A stretch of 42,368 bases of DNA from Laetiporus sulphureus 93-53 (taxonomy: Eukaryota > Basidiomycota > Agaricomycetes > Polyporales > Laetiporaceae): assembly GCF_001632365.1 (NCBI RefSeq), contig NW_024468511.1:58631-100998 (forward strand), given 5' to 3'. Shown piece by piece: positions 11,191 to 24,200 of the stretch (position 1 is its first letter; the number at the start of each line of letters is the position of its first letter). The notes below the pieces were generated by a model, which saw only the letters and a program-made list of their open reading frames with translations, was not told the DNA's origin and searched no databases. The position numbers and the translations under genes are program-made.

Positions 11191-11636
11191 AGTGGGAGCG
11201 AACAAGATACGGGGCCTGTGAGCAACCAATTATATCGTTAAGCCCCAAGCTTCAAGGTCCCAGTCGCGCAGCCCAGAAGTGGTAGAACAAGTCCAAGAAC
11301 AACGTCGAGCGAGTTCTGCAAGCCGACCACTTCAAACTCTGAGTTCAACGCCTAAATGCAAGTGATCGCAAAAGTTCAGTTCCAGAAGTAGCAGGCTGCT
11401 CCCACACCGCAAGCCCGAAGCATGCCCGGTTACTGCGTACCCGGGCCAGTGCCTGCCAGTCCCCGCTCTCCACCGTGGCGAACGACCACAAACATTTCAT
11501 CTCTGCCTGCTGCACGGCTGCCAGTCAAGGCATGCTCGGCTGTGATGCTCTCGTCCTTATCACCTGAACAGACCTTCATCTTTTCTTTGGATTTTTGTTG
11601 AATTACTTAGAGTTTTGGAACGCTCAACTCGGACTC
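11191..11636. promoter_or_regulatory. Divergent promoter region between RRP6 and the DHHC palmitoyltransferase
   Basis: These 446 bp separate two start codons on opposite strands and must hold both promoters. No classical TATA box or named operator stands out. The right half is CT-rich before the start at 11637, as is usual for fungal leaders. Confidence 0.6.
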
Positions 11637-13044
11637 ATGTCTCGCAGGAGCCCGCTGGTCTCTCCGCCTGCGACCCCTCCCCCGCGACTCGCGCAGCACT
11701 GGGATGAGGAGGATGACGAGACGGATGCGCCTACGCGCAAAAAGAGGTGGTATCACTACATGCCGCTGTTCTGTTAGTCTTCCCCGCTGTACACTCACGT
11801 CGGCTGCACGTCGCTCATCGCATTCGCAGTGGCGGTCGTCCTTATGCTACTCCCGCACCCGTCCCTCCTCATCGTCCTGGTCAACTACCACCTGCGCGTG
11901 CTCAACTCGCCGCTCCAGTTTCTCACTCATCTCACTGTCACATACACTCTGAGTTTCCTTGCATTCTCCTCGCTCATACTCATACTGGCGCGCGATCCTG
12001 GGCCCGTCTCGCTGGGAAAGGAGACGGAGACGGGTGCGACATCCGATGAGGAGGATGGGATGAGCTTCATGCAGGCGCTGCTGGCGCCCGATGAGCGCGA
12101 AACACAAGGCCATGGGCGGTGGTGTCGGAAATGCAACGCGCCGAAGCCGGAGCGGACGCACCATTGTAGTACGTGCGGAAGGTGCGTGCTGAAGATGGGT
12201 GAGTGTAATTGTAGAGTGGGATGGATGTCATGCTGAGCTGCCCGAAGACCATCATTGCTTGTGGCTTGGCGACCGGTGCATAGGCCACCGTACGTACTCC
12301 GCTTTCCTGCATCTTCTTACGTGCGTCAGTCTGCTATCGATCTACATCGCTGTTCTCTGCATCGAGGCGGTATACTTCGCTTTCACAAACCCTCTCTCTA
12401 TCGTGCGTCTCTCGTTGAACATCCTGCCGTGCTACTCTACTCACTGCTTTGTAGGATGAAAACACACCTCTGCACGACATATACCTCGCATTCTACGGAA
12501 TCGTTATGGCCCTCGTTTTTGGTTCTTTTTGGATATATCATCTATACCTTACGACGTGAGTGTGCTTTCTTTTGCCACAGAACTGATCATGCATATCATA
12601 TCTCCTTTTGTGAACGCAGAACCAACCAAACAACCCTAGAACACCTCTCTCCCTTCCTTCTCCTCCGCCACCTCCCACCACTACCACCTCCAATTAGCGG
12701 AGTGAAAGGTCTCTCCAACCCACCACAAGAGTTTGAGCTCTCATACCCGCAACGGCGCCTGGTGCGCGACGCGCACCATCACGTCCGTCTGTACGACGTC
12801 GGCTGGCGGAAGAATTGGGGACAGGTGATGGGGTGGGATCGGCCGTGGGGCTGGATGTACCGCTTACTAGTAGGCGGCGGAGGGTACGTTTATGTAACTG
12901 GTCTTCGATTACGGTAAACTTATCTCAAGTTGTTCCCGTCAATCTTATAGGAAAGGAGATGGGAAGTCGTTTCCGCGCAATCCGCGCGCGGAAGGGATGC
13001 TCGCGCGCCTGGCAGCCGAGCTAGTTTCTGCGGACAAAGACTGA
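11637..13044 (+). CDS. DHHC-type protein S-palmitoyltransferase
   Basis: Six exons: 11637-11772, 11830-12198, 12248-12402, 12455-12555, 12620-12883, 12951-13044; 372 aa. The cysteine-rich domain reads RWCRKCNAPKPERTHHCSTC..CVLKM-DHHC..RCIGHRTY, with the catalytic DHHC at 169-172. Two hydrophobic segments precede it and two follow, matching the four-pass endomembrane topology of the family. A TTxE-like motif (TTLEHL) and a C-terminal GDGKSFPRNPRAEGML block follow the last membrane segment. These enzymes auto-acylate on the DHHC cysteine, then move palmitate to cysteines of client proteins. The residue after DHHC is Leu (DHHCLW) where family members nearly always have Pro. The DHHC motif itself is split by intron 12199-12247. 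Which yeast Pfa protein it matches cannot be settled by eye. Confidence 0.93.
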
Positions 13045-14389
13045 TGGATTTAGATCGTAATCGCTGTCTGTTTGCTCTCGGCTCTCGATGTTGTGGAACA
13101 GATAATGGGTGTTCGGGTGACTATCGCATGTTCTGATTTCATCATACATACCTCGACTAACCTGAAGGTGGACTTACAGTAATGACTGCAGATGTGATGC
13201 CATTTATCATATTGAACTGTTCTTCTTTGACTTTCCCCTGCTGCAGCATCTTACTATCATTTCTGAGTCAACCACGAGCAAGTTATTGCCCAGGAAAGGT
13301 GCACAATGTGCCTTTTTCAAGCCTTTCCCCAAAGTCATTCACTTGATGGGAGATGTAATGGCAAATGATGATTTTTCAATGAACCTTTCAAGCAATCTTC
13401 TGAGTACTGTCCTGACCCTCACTTCACTATAGCATAGCTGCATCACTACCTCAGTGTATCAATCCTCTATGGCTAGAGCATATGTGTTAATATCGAGCTT
13501 CTGGAGCCTGCCTAAGAGCGCATTTGGACGAAATCGACAGCTCGGAGTCGGGAGATGTGGCGGAAGATCGCTCGGAAGATTGATTGGCAGGAAGGACGGG
13601 TCAGAAAAAGTGACCGGCATTACGTTTACGTTTCAGGACTGCTGTAACTTATCAACCAATGGAATTGGTGACTTCGTGACAATTAGCATGAAAAGGTACC
13701 TCGTCCTCAGCTCGCAGCAATGCTGCGCAACTGGCCTTTCGCGAAAGAGGCTTACTCGGTCGTCTTCGTAAGAAAGCGACACAAATCATCCGTGTGTGAA
13801 CGAGAAGCCCCGCGAGTGACTCCGCCGGAGGTTTTGATTGGAAATGCAAAGCTTGATTTGCGATAGGTCATTTCCAACTCGGATTCTGGACGAGTGAAAG
13901 CGCCGTTCTGCCGGAACCGAATGAACGCAGGAACACTGATGGCGAGTCCAGGTTGCGACGGTCAGTCACCGACGCGGATAAGTACTCATCGCAAGTGGTT
14001 TGCTACCCGGGTGAGGCAAAGAAGCAGACACGTTCGTTAGGACAACGCCAACGTGTCTGCACCCGGCGTCGTCTCGCGCCACGCTCCATGTTTCGCAGCG
14101 ACATCTGGGGTTAGAAGGTAGGATAGAATGGGAAGCTAATTACGTTGAAGCGTCCCCTGCATCACAGGCTGAACGGAGCTGGCGCAGCGATGGACGGTCA
14201 CCGGTACTCGTCCTGATGTCATAAGCGATGACATAAGCAGCGCATGCCCATTTGTGGTGATGCCCGGCGTCCCACATTCGACGGCCTAGTTATATATTCA
14301 GCCCGTTTGTAACGCACCCGCTTTCGCTAGCTCTCATCAACATCCCGCTCCTGCTTTGAGCATCTGTAACGTTCCCCACTTGCCCGCCG
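13045..14389. other. 1.3-kb intergenic region upstream of EGT1
   Basis: No gene supported; the longest frame (13454-13771, +) has no domain and poor coding character. TATATATTC at about 14291-14299, roughly 95 bp before the EGT1 start, is a plausible TATA element. The rest holds nothing recognisable. Confidence 0.5.
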
Positions 14390-17300
14390 ATGGCCTCTGC
14401 ACCATCTGTGCCTCCTGTCAACATCATCAACGTACGCGCTGCCAAAAATGCGACTAATGGCGAAGGTAGCATCCGTGACCAGATTATCGCGGGCCTGTCG
14501 CGCCCAGCAGGCCAAAAGTCTCTTTCAACGATGCTTTTGTATGACGAGCGTGGCTTGAGGCTGTACGACGACATTACCACCAAGGCTCCCGAATACTATC
14601 TGTTTCCCGCTGAGGAGCAGATCTTTAAACAACATGCGGACGACATTGCTGCTGCCATGCATGCGCGTGATGGCGGTAAGCTGAAGACGGAGGAGGCGAT
14701 TGTCGAGCTCGGAGCAGGGTGAGTCCGCATATTCAGTCAAGCACCTGGTCGGGCGCAACGCACAGCCAGATCGTTGGATCTAGTATGGATCTGTAAATCC
14801 ACGTGTCTACCACGGTGTACGCGATCACGTGACATGGTACTGATGTGCTCCCACAGATCCCTCAGGAAGACTTCTCACATCCTCCGTGCACTCGCAGAAC
14901 TTGTACCACCCACTGTGGAGTCGCCGATAACCTACTATGCCCTCGACTTGCAAGAGAGCGAGCTCAAGAGGACGCTGGAGGAGCTCAATCGCTCAGAGAT
15001 AGGAGCTATGATCAACGGCAAGGTCACTACGCAGGGGCTTTGCGCCACTTATGATGACGGACTCAACTTCATACAAGAGGGCGGGCTCGAAGATCGTGGC
15101 GACGTCGATCGCCTGTCCATCATGCTAATTGGAGCCCACAAGCCAAGCAGGGACACGTCTCCCAGCGCCACGTCCGATTTGTCCGGAAGAGACAGCGTGG
15201 AAGCGGATTCAACTCCGCCCTCGACTCCGGGCGCGCGGCAGCCCGTGCACTTGTTGTTCCTGGGCTCATCTCTCGGCAACTTTACTCGTGGGGAGGATGC
15301 TGCGTTCCTGCGGTCCTTGCCATTGAGACCCGATTCTGGTGATACACTATTATTGGGTTTGGATCATGACAATGACCCCAGCGAGATCGAGTTGGCGTAC
15401 AACGATCCCAAGGGCATTACGAGAGAGTTCATAATGAATGGTTTACGATGCACAGGTAGAGCACTAGGCGACGAGAGCTTGTTCGATGAGAGTAAGTGGG
15501 AATATGTGGGGAAGTACAATGCGGACGAACGTAGGCTACCTGAGCCTCCGGTGTATGATGCTGAGCCTCACATACTGCACAGGGAGACATGAGGCCTATT
15601 ACAAATCCATTTATGCTCAAAGTACCGTCGATCCCGCCACATCAGCGAGGTATGCGTACGAGAAAGACGAACTTGTCCGTATTGAAGTGTCATATAAGGT
15701 TCGTCCAATTATCCTGTGTATCATCATTCACTGCGTAACAGACATCGTCACAGTTTTCAGAACGCGATGCCTACACGTTGTTCACAAGGGCCAATTTGCG
15801 GCCCATTCACCGCTGGTTAGACAGCTCCTCGAGATACTCTTTGTGGTTGCTCGAGCGCCCACCCTTCATGTTCCCTTTGCTCTCACCATCTATCGGTGCT
15901 CCTGAGAAAGCTGCTCTGGTTCCTGCAAGCAAGTCATCTCAAACCCCCTTCGGCATGCCCACTCTAGATGACTGGCAGAACATGTGGGACGCATGGGACT
16001 TCATCACGCAGCGCATGATCCCGCCGTCAATGATGTTCCAGAAACCGATCGACTTACGGCACATCTGCTTGTTCTACCTGGGGCATATACCGACGTTTTT
16101 GTCCATTCATCTCTCGCGGCTGCTGCAGGAGCCTGATACTGAGCCCGTGAAGTTCAAGGTAAGGTGTTTCCTGGCGTGGAGATCCGGATTCAGCTGACTG
16201 AGAATGACAGTATATATTTGAAGTAAGGTTGACCAGAGAGCCTGGCTATGTTCCACCGCAGTTGTAGAGCGACTAACGTATGTCTTAGCGAGGTATTGAT
16301 CCCAATGTAGATGATCCGACCCAGTGCCATGTGAGTCCCGCTACGCTACTGCGTCATGACGTTCGCTAACGTAGAGTCTCCGCCAGCCCCACTCGGAAGT
16401 GCCACAGCGCGATGAAGAATGGCCATCACTTCCGAGCATTCTATCCTATCAGTATAGCGTGCGAGAGCGGGTTCGCAAGCTGTATCGCGACATCGAGGCT
16501 GGCACTGTGAAGCTGACAAGGAAGATAGCACGGGTGCTCTTCATGACCCTTGAACACGAGGCGTTTCACGCCGAGGTAGGTCGCTCAGTTCATGTTTCAG
16601 CCCCACTATTGCGGGTATCTGATTTATATTCGTAGACCCTACTTTATATGCTTCTGCAACGCGCAGGCACAGGAACTATACCTCCTTCCGGCTTCAGCCC
16701 GCCGATGTGGTCGATCCTGGCTGAGTCATGGGATCATATCCTGCCACCCAAGTCCTCCACGGTGACGCTCGGGCCAGCGACTATTACTCTGGGCCATGAT
16801 GACGACGAGGCCGAAGACTCGTCTACGGAGGTCGCTGGGCACGCTTTCGGCTGGGACAACGAGCGTCCAAAGCGAAACGTCCAGGTCGGCAAGTTCAAGA
16901 TTGAATGGAGGCCTGTGACGAATGGGGAGTTCTTCGACTTTTACAGTGCAAAGGGGAGAGGCTTGGTCAGCCTTCCTGCGAGCTGGATCGAAATCGATGG
17001 AGAGATTTTCGTACGTGATCCTTGCCTAACATGTCACTATGATGTTAATATTTCGCGCGTCTTAGGTCCGCACATTGTACGGGCCGATTTCAATGAAAAT
17101 CGCTAGGGATTGGCCAATCGTCACTTCCTACGACAATTTGTCGACTTATGCCCGCGTCAAGGGCGGCCGCATTCCAACCGAGCCGGAGCTGCGACTGTTC
17201 CTTGACATGTTTGAGTGCGGTTACGAAGGAGGCGCTAACATAGGATTCCGTAACTGGCACCCTGTACCGTAAGCATCTCCGTTCGTCAGCGGCTGTGCTG

Positions 17301-17702
17301 TCGCTAAGGTGCTTGGTATGCAGGGCTACGATGGGAGGGGAGAAGAGCGGTGGAAAGGGACACAATGGGGGCGTGTGGGAGTGGACGTCGACTGTGTTTG
17401 AGAAGCACGACGGATTTGTTCCGTCGCCGCTATACCCTGGGTAAGTGCGTTTCTCCCGACACTGCGGGTATAAATCTGATATATTCTCTACAGCTATTCC
17501 CTCGATTTCTTCGACGGCTGTCACCAGGTTGTGGTAAGTGGGCTTTGCTCTCAGTGTGAGCTGGAATTCATGTGTCGTATCGCAGATTGGAGGGTCCTAT
17601 GCGACCATTCCTCGACTTGCCGAACGGCGCACGGTGAGGAATTACTACCAGCATAACTATCCGTATGCATGGGTCGGCGCTCGAATTGCGTACGATGTCT
17701 GA
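14390..17702 (+). CDS. EGT1: Ergothioneine biosynthesis protein Egt1 (EgtD-EgtB fusion)
   Basis: Twelve exons: 14390-14718, 14857-15530, 15583-15698, 15754-16158, 16211-16222, 16289-16330, 16387-16575, 16636-17010, 17066-17268, 17324-17440, 17494-17533, 17586-17702; 872 aa. Residues 30-370 are the SAM-dependent histidine N-alpha-trimethyltransferase (EgtD-like), with the ELGAG-SLRKT SAM motif at about 106-116. Residues 374-600 are the DinB-like part of EgtB, with iron ligands H476 or H484 in RHICLFYLGH and H583/H587 in EHEAFHAE. Residues 620-872 are the formylglycine-generating-enzyme-like (FGE-sulfatase) fold, with GGVWEWTSTVF and the final YPYAWVGARIAYDV. It converts histidine to hercynine, then joins cysteine to form hercynylcysteine sulfoxide; a separate lyase finishes ergothioneine. 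Exon 5 is only 12 nt (YIFE). Length and domain order match fungal Egt1. Confidence 0.96.
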
Positions 17703-18152
17703 TGGATACATGCATGAAACCTGCATCTGTACTTGTAGTATCGAATGAATTAAAGCGATTGTATGGAAGATTTGGAACGCCTTGCGAGGCTGAAGAGTTT
17801 CAGAGCATCGATGAGTATAAGCACTGTATCGCGAGCGATACTACATATGATCCCGTCTCGTACATATTCCTATACGATGTCTAGCTATCAACACATTAGG
17901 CCTATATTTATTTGATCTTCACCTTTTTCGTGACAAATCCTTTTTGAACCCGGTTAAGTTCCTATCCCAAAATGGGGATATAAAGGAAATCACTAAACCG
18001 AATTTATGAACAAAAATTGCAATTGCGGAATGAAAAATGTCTCCTTCGCTTCTTATAACCCTCTATGCTTTGGAAAGTGGCTTCACACTTGCTGCGAGCC
18101 GAAGAATCTTCTGTCTTCCGCGGGTCCGAATTAACACCTCCGTGCTCAAAAC
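17703..18152. other. Intergenic region between EGT1 and the DEAH helicase
   Basis: 450 bp holding the EGT1 3' flank and the promoter of the next gene. It is AT-richer than the coding parts. No gene or named element seen. Confidence 0.5.
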
Positions 18153-20911
18153 ATGGTGAAGATAGCTGCTCTGAAGGGCATTTCTCGCACGCCAAAGTCT
18201 CCCAGAAGAGAAATTCGCGAAGAGAAAAAGCGCAGCCATGCATGGATGAATGTCTCTGATGACGACCTGGAAGTCAAGAAGGGTTCGAGGGTCCAAAATA
18301 GTTCCTTGAAAAACGCGCAGAGCACACCGCGAAAGCCTTCGTTTGAGACGAGGAAGAAAGCGCGGGTCGACACTCCAGGAAAGAATCATGCAAGCGGGAC
18401 CAAGGCTGCACTCATAATGGAGCAGAGGAAGGATCTTCCAATTGCATCAGGTACGACTAGTTGCGTGTCATTTGTCCGCGCGCAGATCCGCTTATGAGTG
18501 GGATGGCAGGCAAGGAGGCGTTAGTCGAGGTAATCCTTGAACATGATGTTACAATCCTTATCGGCGAGACGGGCTCGGGAAAGACGACGCGTAAGTCACT
18601 TTCACTGTACATCAGGAAGTAGGTCAAATCCAGAATCATAGAGGTTCCGCAATACTTGCTCGAGTCCGGTATCGCCGGCCAAGGCATGATAGCTGTCACT
18701 CAGCCTCGAAAAGTCGCTGCAACGTCGCTGGCAGCACGGGTTGCAGCTGAACAGAACGGTTCTGTCGGTGGTGTCGTTGGCTACTCAGTACGCTTCAACG
18801 AGGCGTCGTCCGACCAGACGCGCATCAAGTATGTCACCGATGGCATGCTCGTACGCGAGCTGCTCGGAGACCCGCTGCTATCGCGTTATAGCGTAATCAT
18901 AATAGACGAAGCACATGAGCGTACGCTGCGTACCGATCTGCTCATCACGAATCTGAAGTCCATCCAGAAAAAGAGGAACAGTCCGTCTGATGCGAAGGGG
19001 AAGGGTTCGGCGGCGAAGATGAACCCGCTCAAGATTGTGATTATGAGTGCTACCCTAGACGCGGAGAAGTTCAGCAGATTCTATGACAAGTGAGTCCGAT
19101 CGTTTCCCTACCCCAGAAAGCATGCTAATGGCCGGCGTTCATTAGTGCGAAGATTGTTTACGTGAAGGGCCGACAACATCCTGTTACGATCTTTCACACC
19201 TCTGCTGGTCAGCCGGATTACGTCGACTCGGCGCTCAGAACATTTTTCCAAATCCACACGGATCAGCCTTCGGGCGATGTCTTGATATTCCTTCCTGGTA
19301 TGGCAAACATTCTACCCGAATCTTGAGTTATCAACTGACACACGTTCTAGGGCAGGAGGATATAGAGAGTTTGGAGAAGTCGATCAAAATATATGCTGAT
19401 AGGTTGCCGAAAGACAGTCCAGGGGTACGTCCGCTTATCGTTTTACTTTGTGTACACTCCATATGTCTTGTTCTCTTTAGATCACAACATGTCCCATGTA
19501 TGCGGCATTACCTCCAAACCAACAAGGAAGGATATTTACCCCAACACCGCCCAATACCCGAAAGTGCATATTGGCCACTAACATCGCGGAAACGTCTATT
19601 ACGATACCCGGGATCAAATACGTTATTGACACGGGCAAGTGTAAGGAGAAACGATATATCGTCCGGGACGCAGGCTCTGGTGAGTCACGACTGTTTTTCG
19701 AAGATGTGACCAAGTTTGATATTTTGACAGGCTTTGATACTCTCCTTACGAAAGACATCACAAAGTCATCCGCAATGCAGCGAGCGGGTCGTGCCGGTCG
19801 CGAGGTCAGAATCCTGTACCGTTCGCGAGCCATTAATTGACCTTTCCGCACTGCTGGATAGGGTTCCGGATTTTGCTTCCGATTGTACACGGAAGAAGCG
19901 TTCAATGCTATGCCCGATTCTGCTGAGCCAGAGATCCGTCGATGTGCACTGGCGTCCAGTCTGCTTCAGCTCAAATGTCTCGGGCAAGACCTCGAAGAAT
20001 TAGACTTCATGGACGAGCCTGATGCGGGAGCCAGTGAGTCTACAGACGAACATCAACTAAGCAATGAATGTTACTGAGATCAGAGTAGTCGCCGCGGCGC
20101 TCAAGAGCCTGTATTTGTTGGGTGCGCTCGACAGCAAGAAACGCCTGACGCAGTTGGGCAGAGCTATGGCAGTCCTTCCCCTCGAGCCCAACCTCGCGCG
20201 CGCCATCGTCGCATCACGCGAGCTGGGCTGTACGCTCGAAGTCATTGATATCGTTTCCGTCCTCTCGGCGTCATCTAAACCTTTCTTCGACTCTGTGGGC
20301 GACCGCGAAGCCGGGCTCGAAGCGCGACAGAAGTTCCGCCATCGCAGTGGCGATCACATGACAATCCTGAACGTCGTGCGCGCGTACCAGGAGATTGCCA
20401 AGGCTGAGAGCAAGAATGGTCGGCGGAAGTGGTGTCAGAAGCAGTTTCTGAATGAGCGGTGCCTGCTTGAGGCGCAGGATGTCAAGAACCAGCTGAGGGA
20501 GGTGTGTGCGCGGATGGGGATTGATTGGAAGGTGTCATGTGGGGATCAGGAACAGAATGTGCTGAAGAGCCTGGTACGCGGGCTTGTGCAGCATGCGGCG
20601 TTCTTGCAGCCGGATGGCTCATATAAACAGCTGATGGGTCCTTCGGTAAGTCGCATTGGTCGAGCGTTTCAGGCACCATTCGCTGATCGAGTTCGCAGAT
20701 TGTCAAGATTCATCCATCGTCTTCGCTATGCGACAAAAAGGTACCGGCGATAATATTCGATGAATTGGTACGTGCGTCTATCGACGCGGTTGAATGATGC
20801 TGATGCCGTGCTGCGTAGGTATACACGAGCAATATTTATGCTCGCGGAGTGTCTGCTGTGCCCCGTAGCTATATTGCAGAGGTGCCGGTGTTAAATCAGA
20901 AAAGCGTATAG
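18153..20911 (+). CDS. DEAH-box RNA helicase, DHX33-like
   Basis: Eleven exons: 18153-18450, 18486-18590, 18642-19089, 19146-19297, 19351-19424, 19481-19679, 19731-19804, 19862-20033, 20086-20645, 20699-20767, 20819-20911; 747 aa. The first 100 residues are Lys/Arg-rich and disordered. Helicase motifs follow: Walker [11 protein letters not shown] (126-135), [12 protein letters not shown] at 223-226, [23 protein letters not shown] and QRAGRAGRE. The C-terminal winged-helix/ratchet and OB-fold parts close the protein, ending near [21 protein letters not shown]. The order and wording match DHX33, a nucleolar helicase tied to rRNA synthesis and ribosome biogenesis; that role is inferred. The first intron is only 35 nt (18451-18485), the shortest here, and the acceptor of exon 9 (20085) was chosen to keep phase. 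Tandem with EGT1 and SCC2. Confidence 0.92.
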
Positions 20912-21213
20912 TGGTGTGGGCGCATATCTATACCCATGGAAGTCTGTCGGCTTTTGTTCATCCTTATTTTCACGTCTTACATCACATAGGTGTTTGCGAC
21001 CATTCGCTTTTGGATCGTGCTTGCTGTGCCACCCTTTGTTGATGCTGTATCTACTTTGTGGAGTTACCCATGCTCATGCTAATTTTGACTACTTCATGGA
21101 TATGACGTGACGGCGTGACCATGCGCGCGCGTCTGGAATCCAGCGTGACCTGGCGCGCGCTTGACGCGTCGCTGCATCCGCCTTCAATGTTCTTCTTGTC
21201 CTGACCTTGCACT
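20912..21213 (+). promoter_or_regulatory. SCC2 upstream region with GCGTGACC/GCGCGC repeats and an ACGCGT box
   Basis: Two direct repeats with the pattern GCGTGACCnnGCGCGCGC lie at about 21113-21130 and 21143-21160. TGACGTGA lies just upstream at about 21103. ACGCGT, the MCB core bound by MBF in yeasts, lies at 21164-21169, 45 bp before the SCC2 start. That these drive G1/S expression of the cohesin loader is inference. Confidence 0.5.
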
Positions 21214-24200
21214 ATGAATGGCAACGTCTGGTATACTCCCCAAGCCGGCTCTTACTACGGGAACTACTCATCCCCTACTGCTTATGACCCTGCTCCTGGC
21301 GTAAATGACTCGGTGCAAGACGCGCACCGCCTCCTGGCTGTGTATCCATTCGCCTCTGCAACTCCTTCCACACATGGTCAGTTGCTCAGAATGACAAAGG
21401 CCGCATACATTCACGTATATTGATAGTGACGAGGCACCTCGGTAGTCTTACCGTTACTGCCCATCCTCCCTCTTATGTACAACCGTACTCATATGGCGGT
21501 GCGGCACCCACATACCACTTACCGGAGTCAACCGAGTATATGCATGAGCTGAACCATCTCGCCGCACCATCGATCCCAACCAACGACGGTGGATACTGGG
21601 AAAATGCAAGGAATGATGCGATTAGATATCTAGGCGAACAAAGGCCCTCAGTGAATTCTCTGCACACTCGTCCTGGTTATGCCTATGAGTCTAGCGCTAG
21701 CAACTATTACTATCAGAATGCGAGCCCTTGGCAACAGACATACCCTCTTCCATCCAGCTATCAGACTATACCTTTCGCACAGTCTGTGTTCCAATATACC
21801 TCTCCGTCGTCTTCCTATCCCACCCCGCCACCTCCGGGCATCCGATCGTCCTCCTCTTCGCTTGCCAATGCCCTGGGCGAGCCTGTACCAAAGCCAGCAA
21901 GGACGGTGTACCATCCCGAAGAGTCTGCACAGTTCTTCAACAATTTTCTCGCAGAGTCTTCTGCCCAGGCGTCTTCATCACAGCAGACTGCAGCTCCCGC
22001 CGTGCACCAGGATGTCAAGGCTTCTCCACGAAAGCTTGCTAGAATTGTTCAGAAAAGGGAGGACAGTCCTGATCCGTTGGCGTTTGATGTGTCTAGCCCT
22101 GAGATGCCTAATGTGACAGCAACGCCACGGAAACGCAAGCAGATGGCATATGTGGAAATTTCCTCTTCAAAGCGGCAGCATATGGAGCATACATCTATGT
22201 TTGGATACTCTGCCAGTGTGGATCCTTTTGCCTCGCAGTCTCAAAGCGCTTCTACGCCGAAGAAGAAGTTGCAGCCATACATTGACATTCCTGCCTTTCC
22301 AAAGCAGTATCTGACACCGACATCTCACAGACGCGATGGCTATCCATTAACAGGCGATGTGAAGGGTAAAGGCAGAGCTTCTGAAGGCGATGACCTAGGC
22401 GGATTCGGCTCGGACGAGGACAATTATTCAACGACTAGCGGGGCGTCGAGATCGACCACTTTCACGAGGTCTTCCGGAAAGCGTGCGACTGGTGACAGGG
22501 ACGATCGAGGTTGGAGCGCCTTATAGTCTACTTTGATCATCCTGCTGACCGTTTCTCACCAGCCCCGATCGAGAAACTTATCACTCTGCTCGAAGATATC
22601 TTCGAGGCAGAGGACATGTTGCCTCCAGATGCCAGCATGCAGGATCTTCCATTGGAATGGTTCTCGGATCATACCGTCGATTGTTCGCACCCGCTGTTGC
22701 ACCCATATATCGTTCGCAAGCTCATCAACCATGTGGCCAAAGTTGCACGCCCGAGCAAGCGGTCAAGAATGCCGAATCGGGACGCACAAGGCAGTGGAGG
22801 CAGTCCGCGTTCGAGAGGCAGAATGGCAGAGGTCGATACGGCCACCCTGTCCAGGATACTCAAGATTCTGGATAGAAGTATCAGAGCTGGCGAAAGTCTC
22901 GACCCGTTCGGCCTCGCGTCTAAGCAAAGCGGACGAAAGACATCCACAAAGCCTAACGGGAAAAAGAAGGTGCAAGGTGCTGACAGGCGCTCGGCTTCGG
23001 ACACTCCGAAGCCCCCTGACGAAGGACAAGAATCTGAAGGGGAGACTGCTGGTGATGCTGAATCGGTCAAGGACGAGGAAGTCACTGAGGCCGATCTCGA
23101 CAATCTCACCAAATTATTGGACATCGCAAGGGATAGCATCATTGCGGCGGAGTGTTGCATTGCTATCCTCGCCAGTGATAGGCTGACAAAGCAGGTACGT
23201 CGTTTATAAGTGGGCCCGACCCAGTGTCATATAATGTTTCATCGTAGTTGTACTCCGAGGAACTCATCACGACCTGCTTGAGTGCGATCAAGAACCAGCT
23301 CTCAAAAGTTGTGTATCCCTTTGTCGAGGCGTCAACTGACTCCCAGGGGCAATCGCTGCTTCTGCGACACGTCGTGGCTGCATCGTCCCGGGACAGTGTG
23401 CACCGCCAACAGGTTGCGGAGATATTCCAGGCTATCTCGTCTGTAACACCTCGCGTCACCGATCTAATTTGTGCGGACACGATGGCGATGTCCGAGACGA
23501 TCATTATCCAGGCTGTCTATATCGCCATTGGGCCGTTCTTCGTGGTGGAGAATAGCGAGAACGAAGGTAAGGGGAAGAAGGACAGTGCGTTCTTAAATAC
23601 GCTGGGTAGCAGTGCAATGAGAGGGCTGCGGCTGGATGCATTGTCTCTCATCCGAAGTGTAGGTCCTCCCTTGCTATTTATCCCACCCGTAGATTGTTTA
23701 AAATGGATTTTGCGAAGATATTCGCCAATCATGAAGATCAACGTGCTTGGATCATAGAAGAAATTCTCTCATCCTTGATCAAGCTCTCGGATACCAGGCA
23801 GAAAGCAGGACAATTTCGGTATGTACTTCCAGGGTTGAAGGATAACGTTACGTTGATTGATGGACGGTAGGCTTCGCGATGGCAGGTCAATTCGCACTGT
23901 GTCAGCATTGCTGCTGCAGCTTGTGCAGACATCTGCACACGACATTAATGCGGAGGCGCGTGTACTTCGCAAAGCTAGGCAACAGCTTTTGGCCATGCAG
24001 AAACACGAATCTCGCGATCAGAAAGGGCCCTTCCTCGATGAAAAAGATATGGAGGTACGCGACGGTCTATTTATTGCTCTTGGCGTATTGTACCATCACT
24101 ATGCGCAGGAAATCCGATTGTATGCATCTGGTCTTGATTCTGCGACCAAAGCCGCGAAGACTATCATCATCTTCCTGACGCAGAGGTACCATTCATTTCG

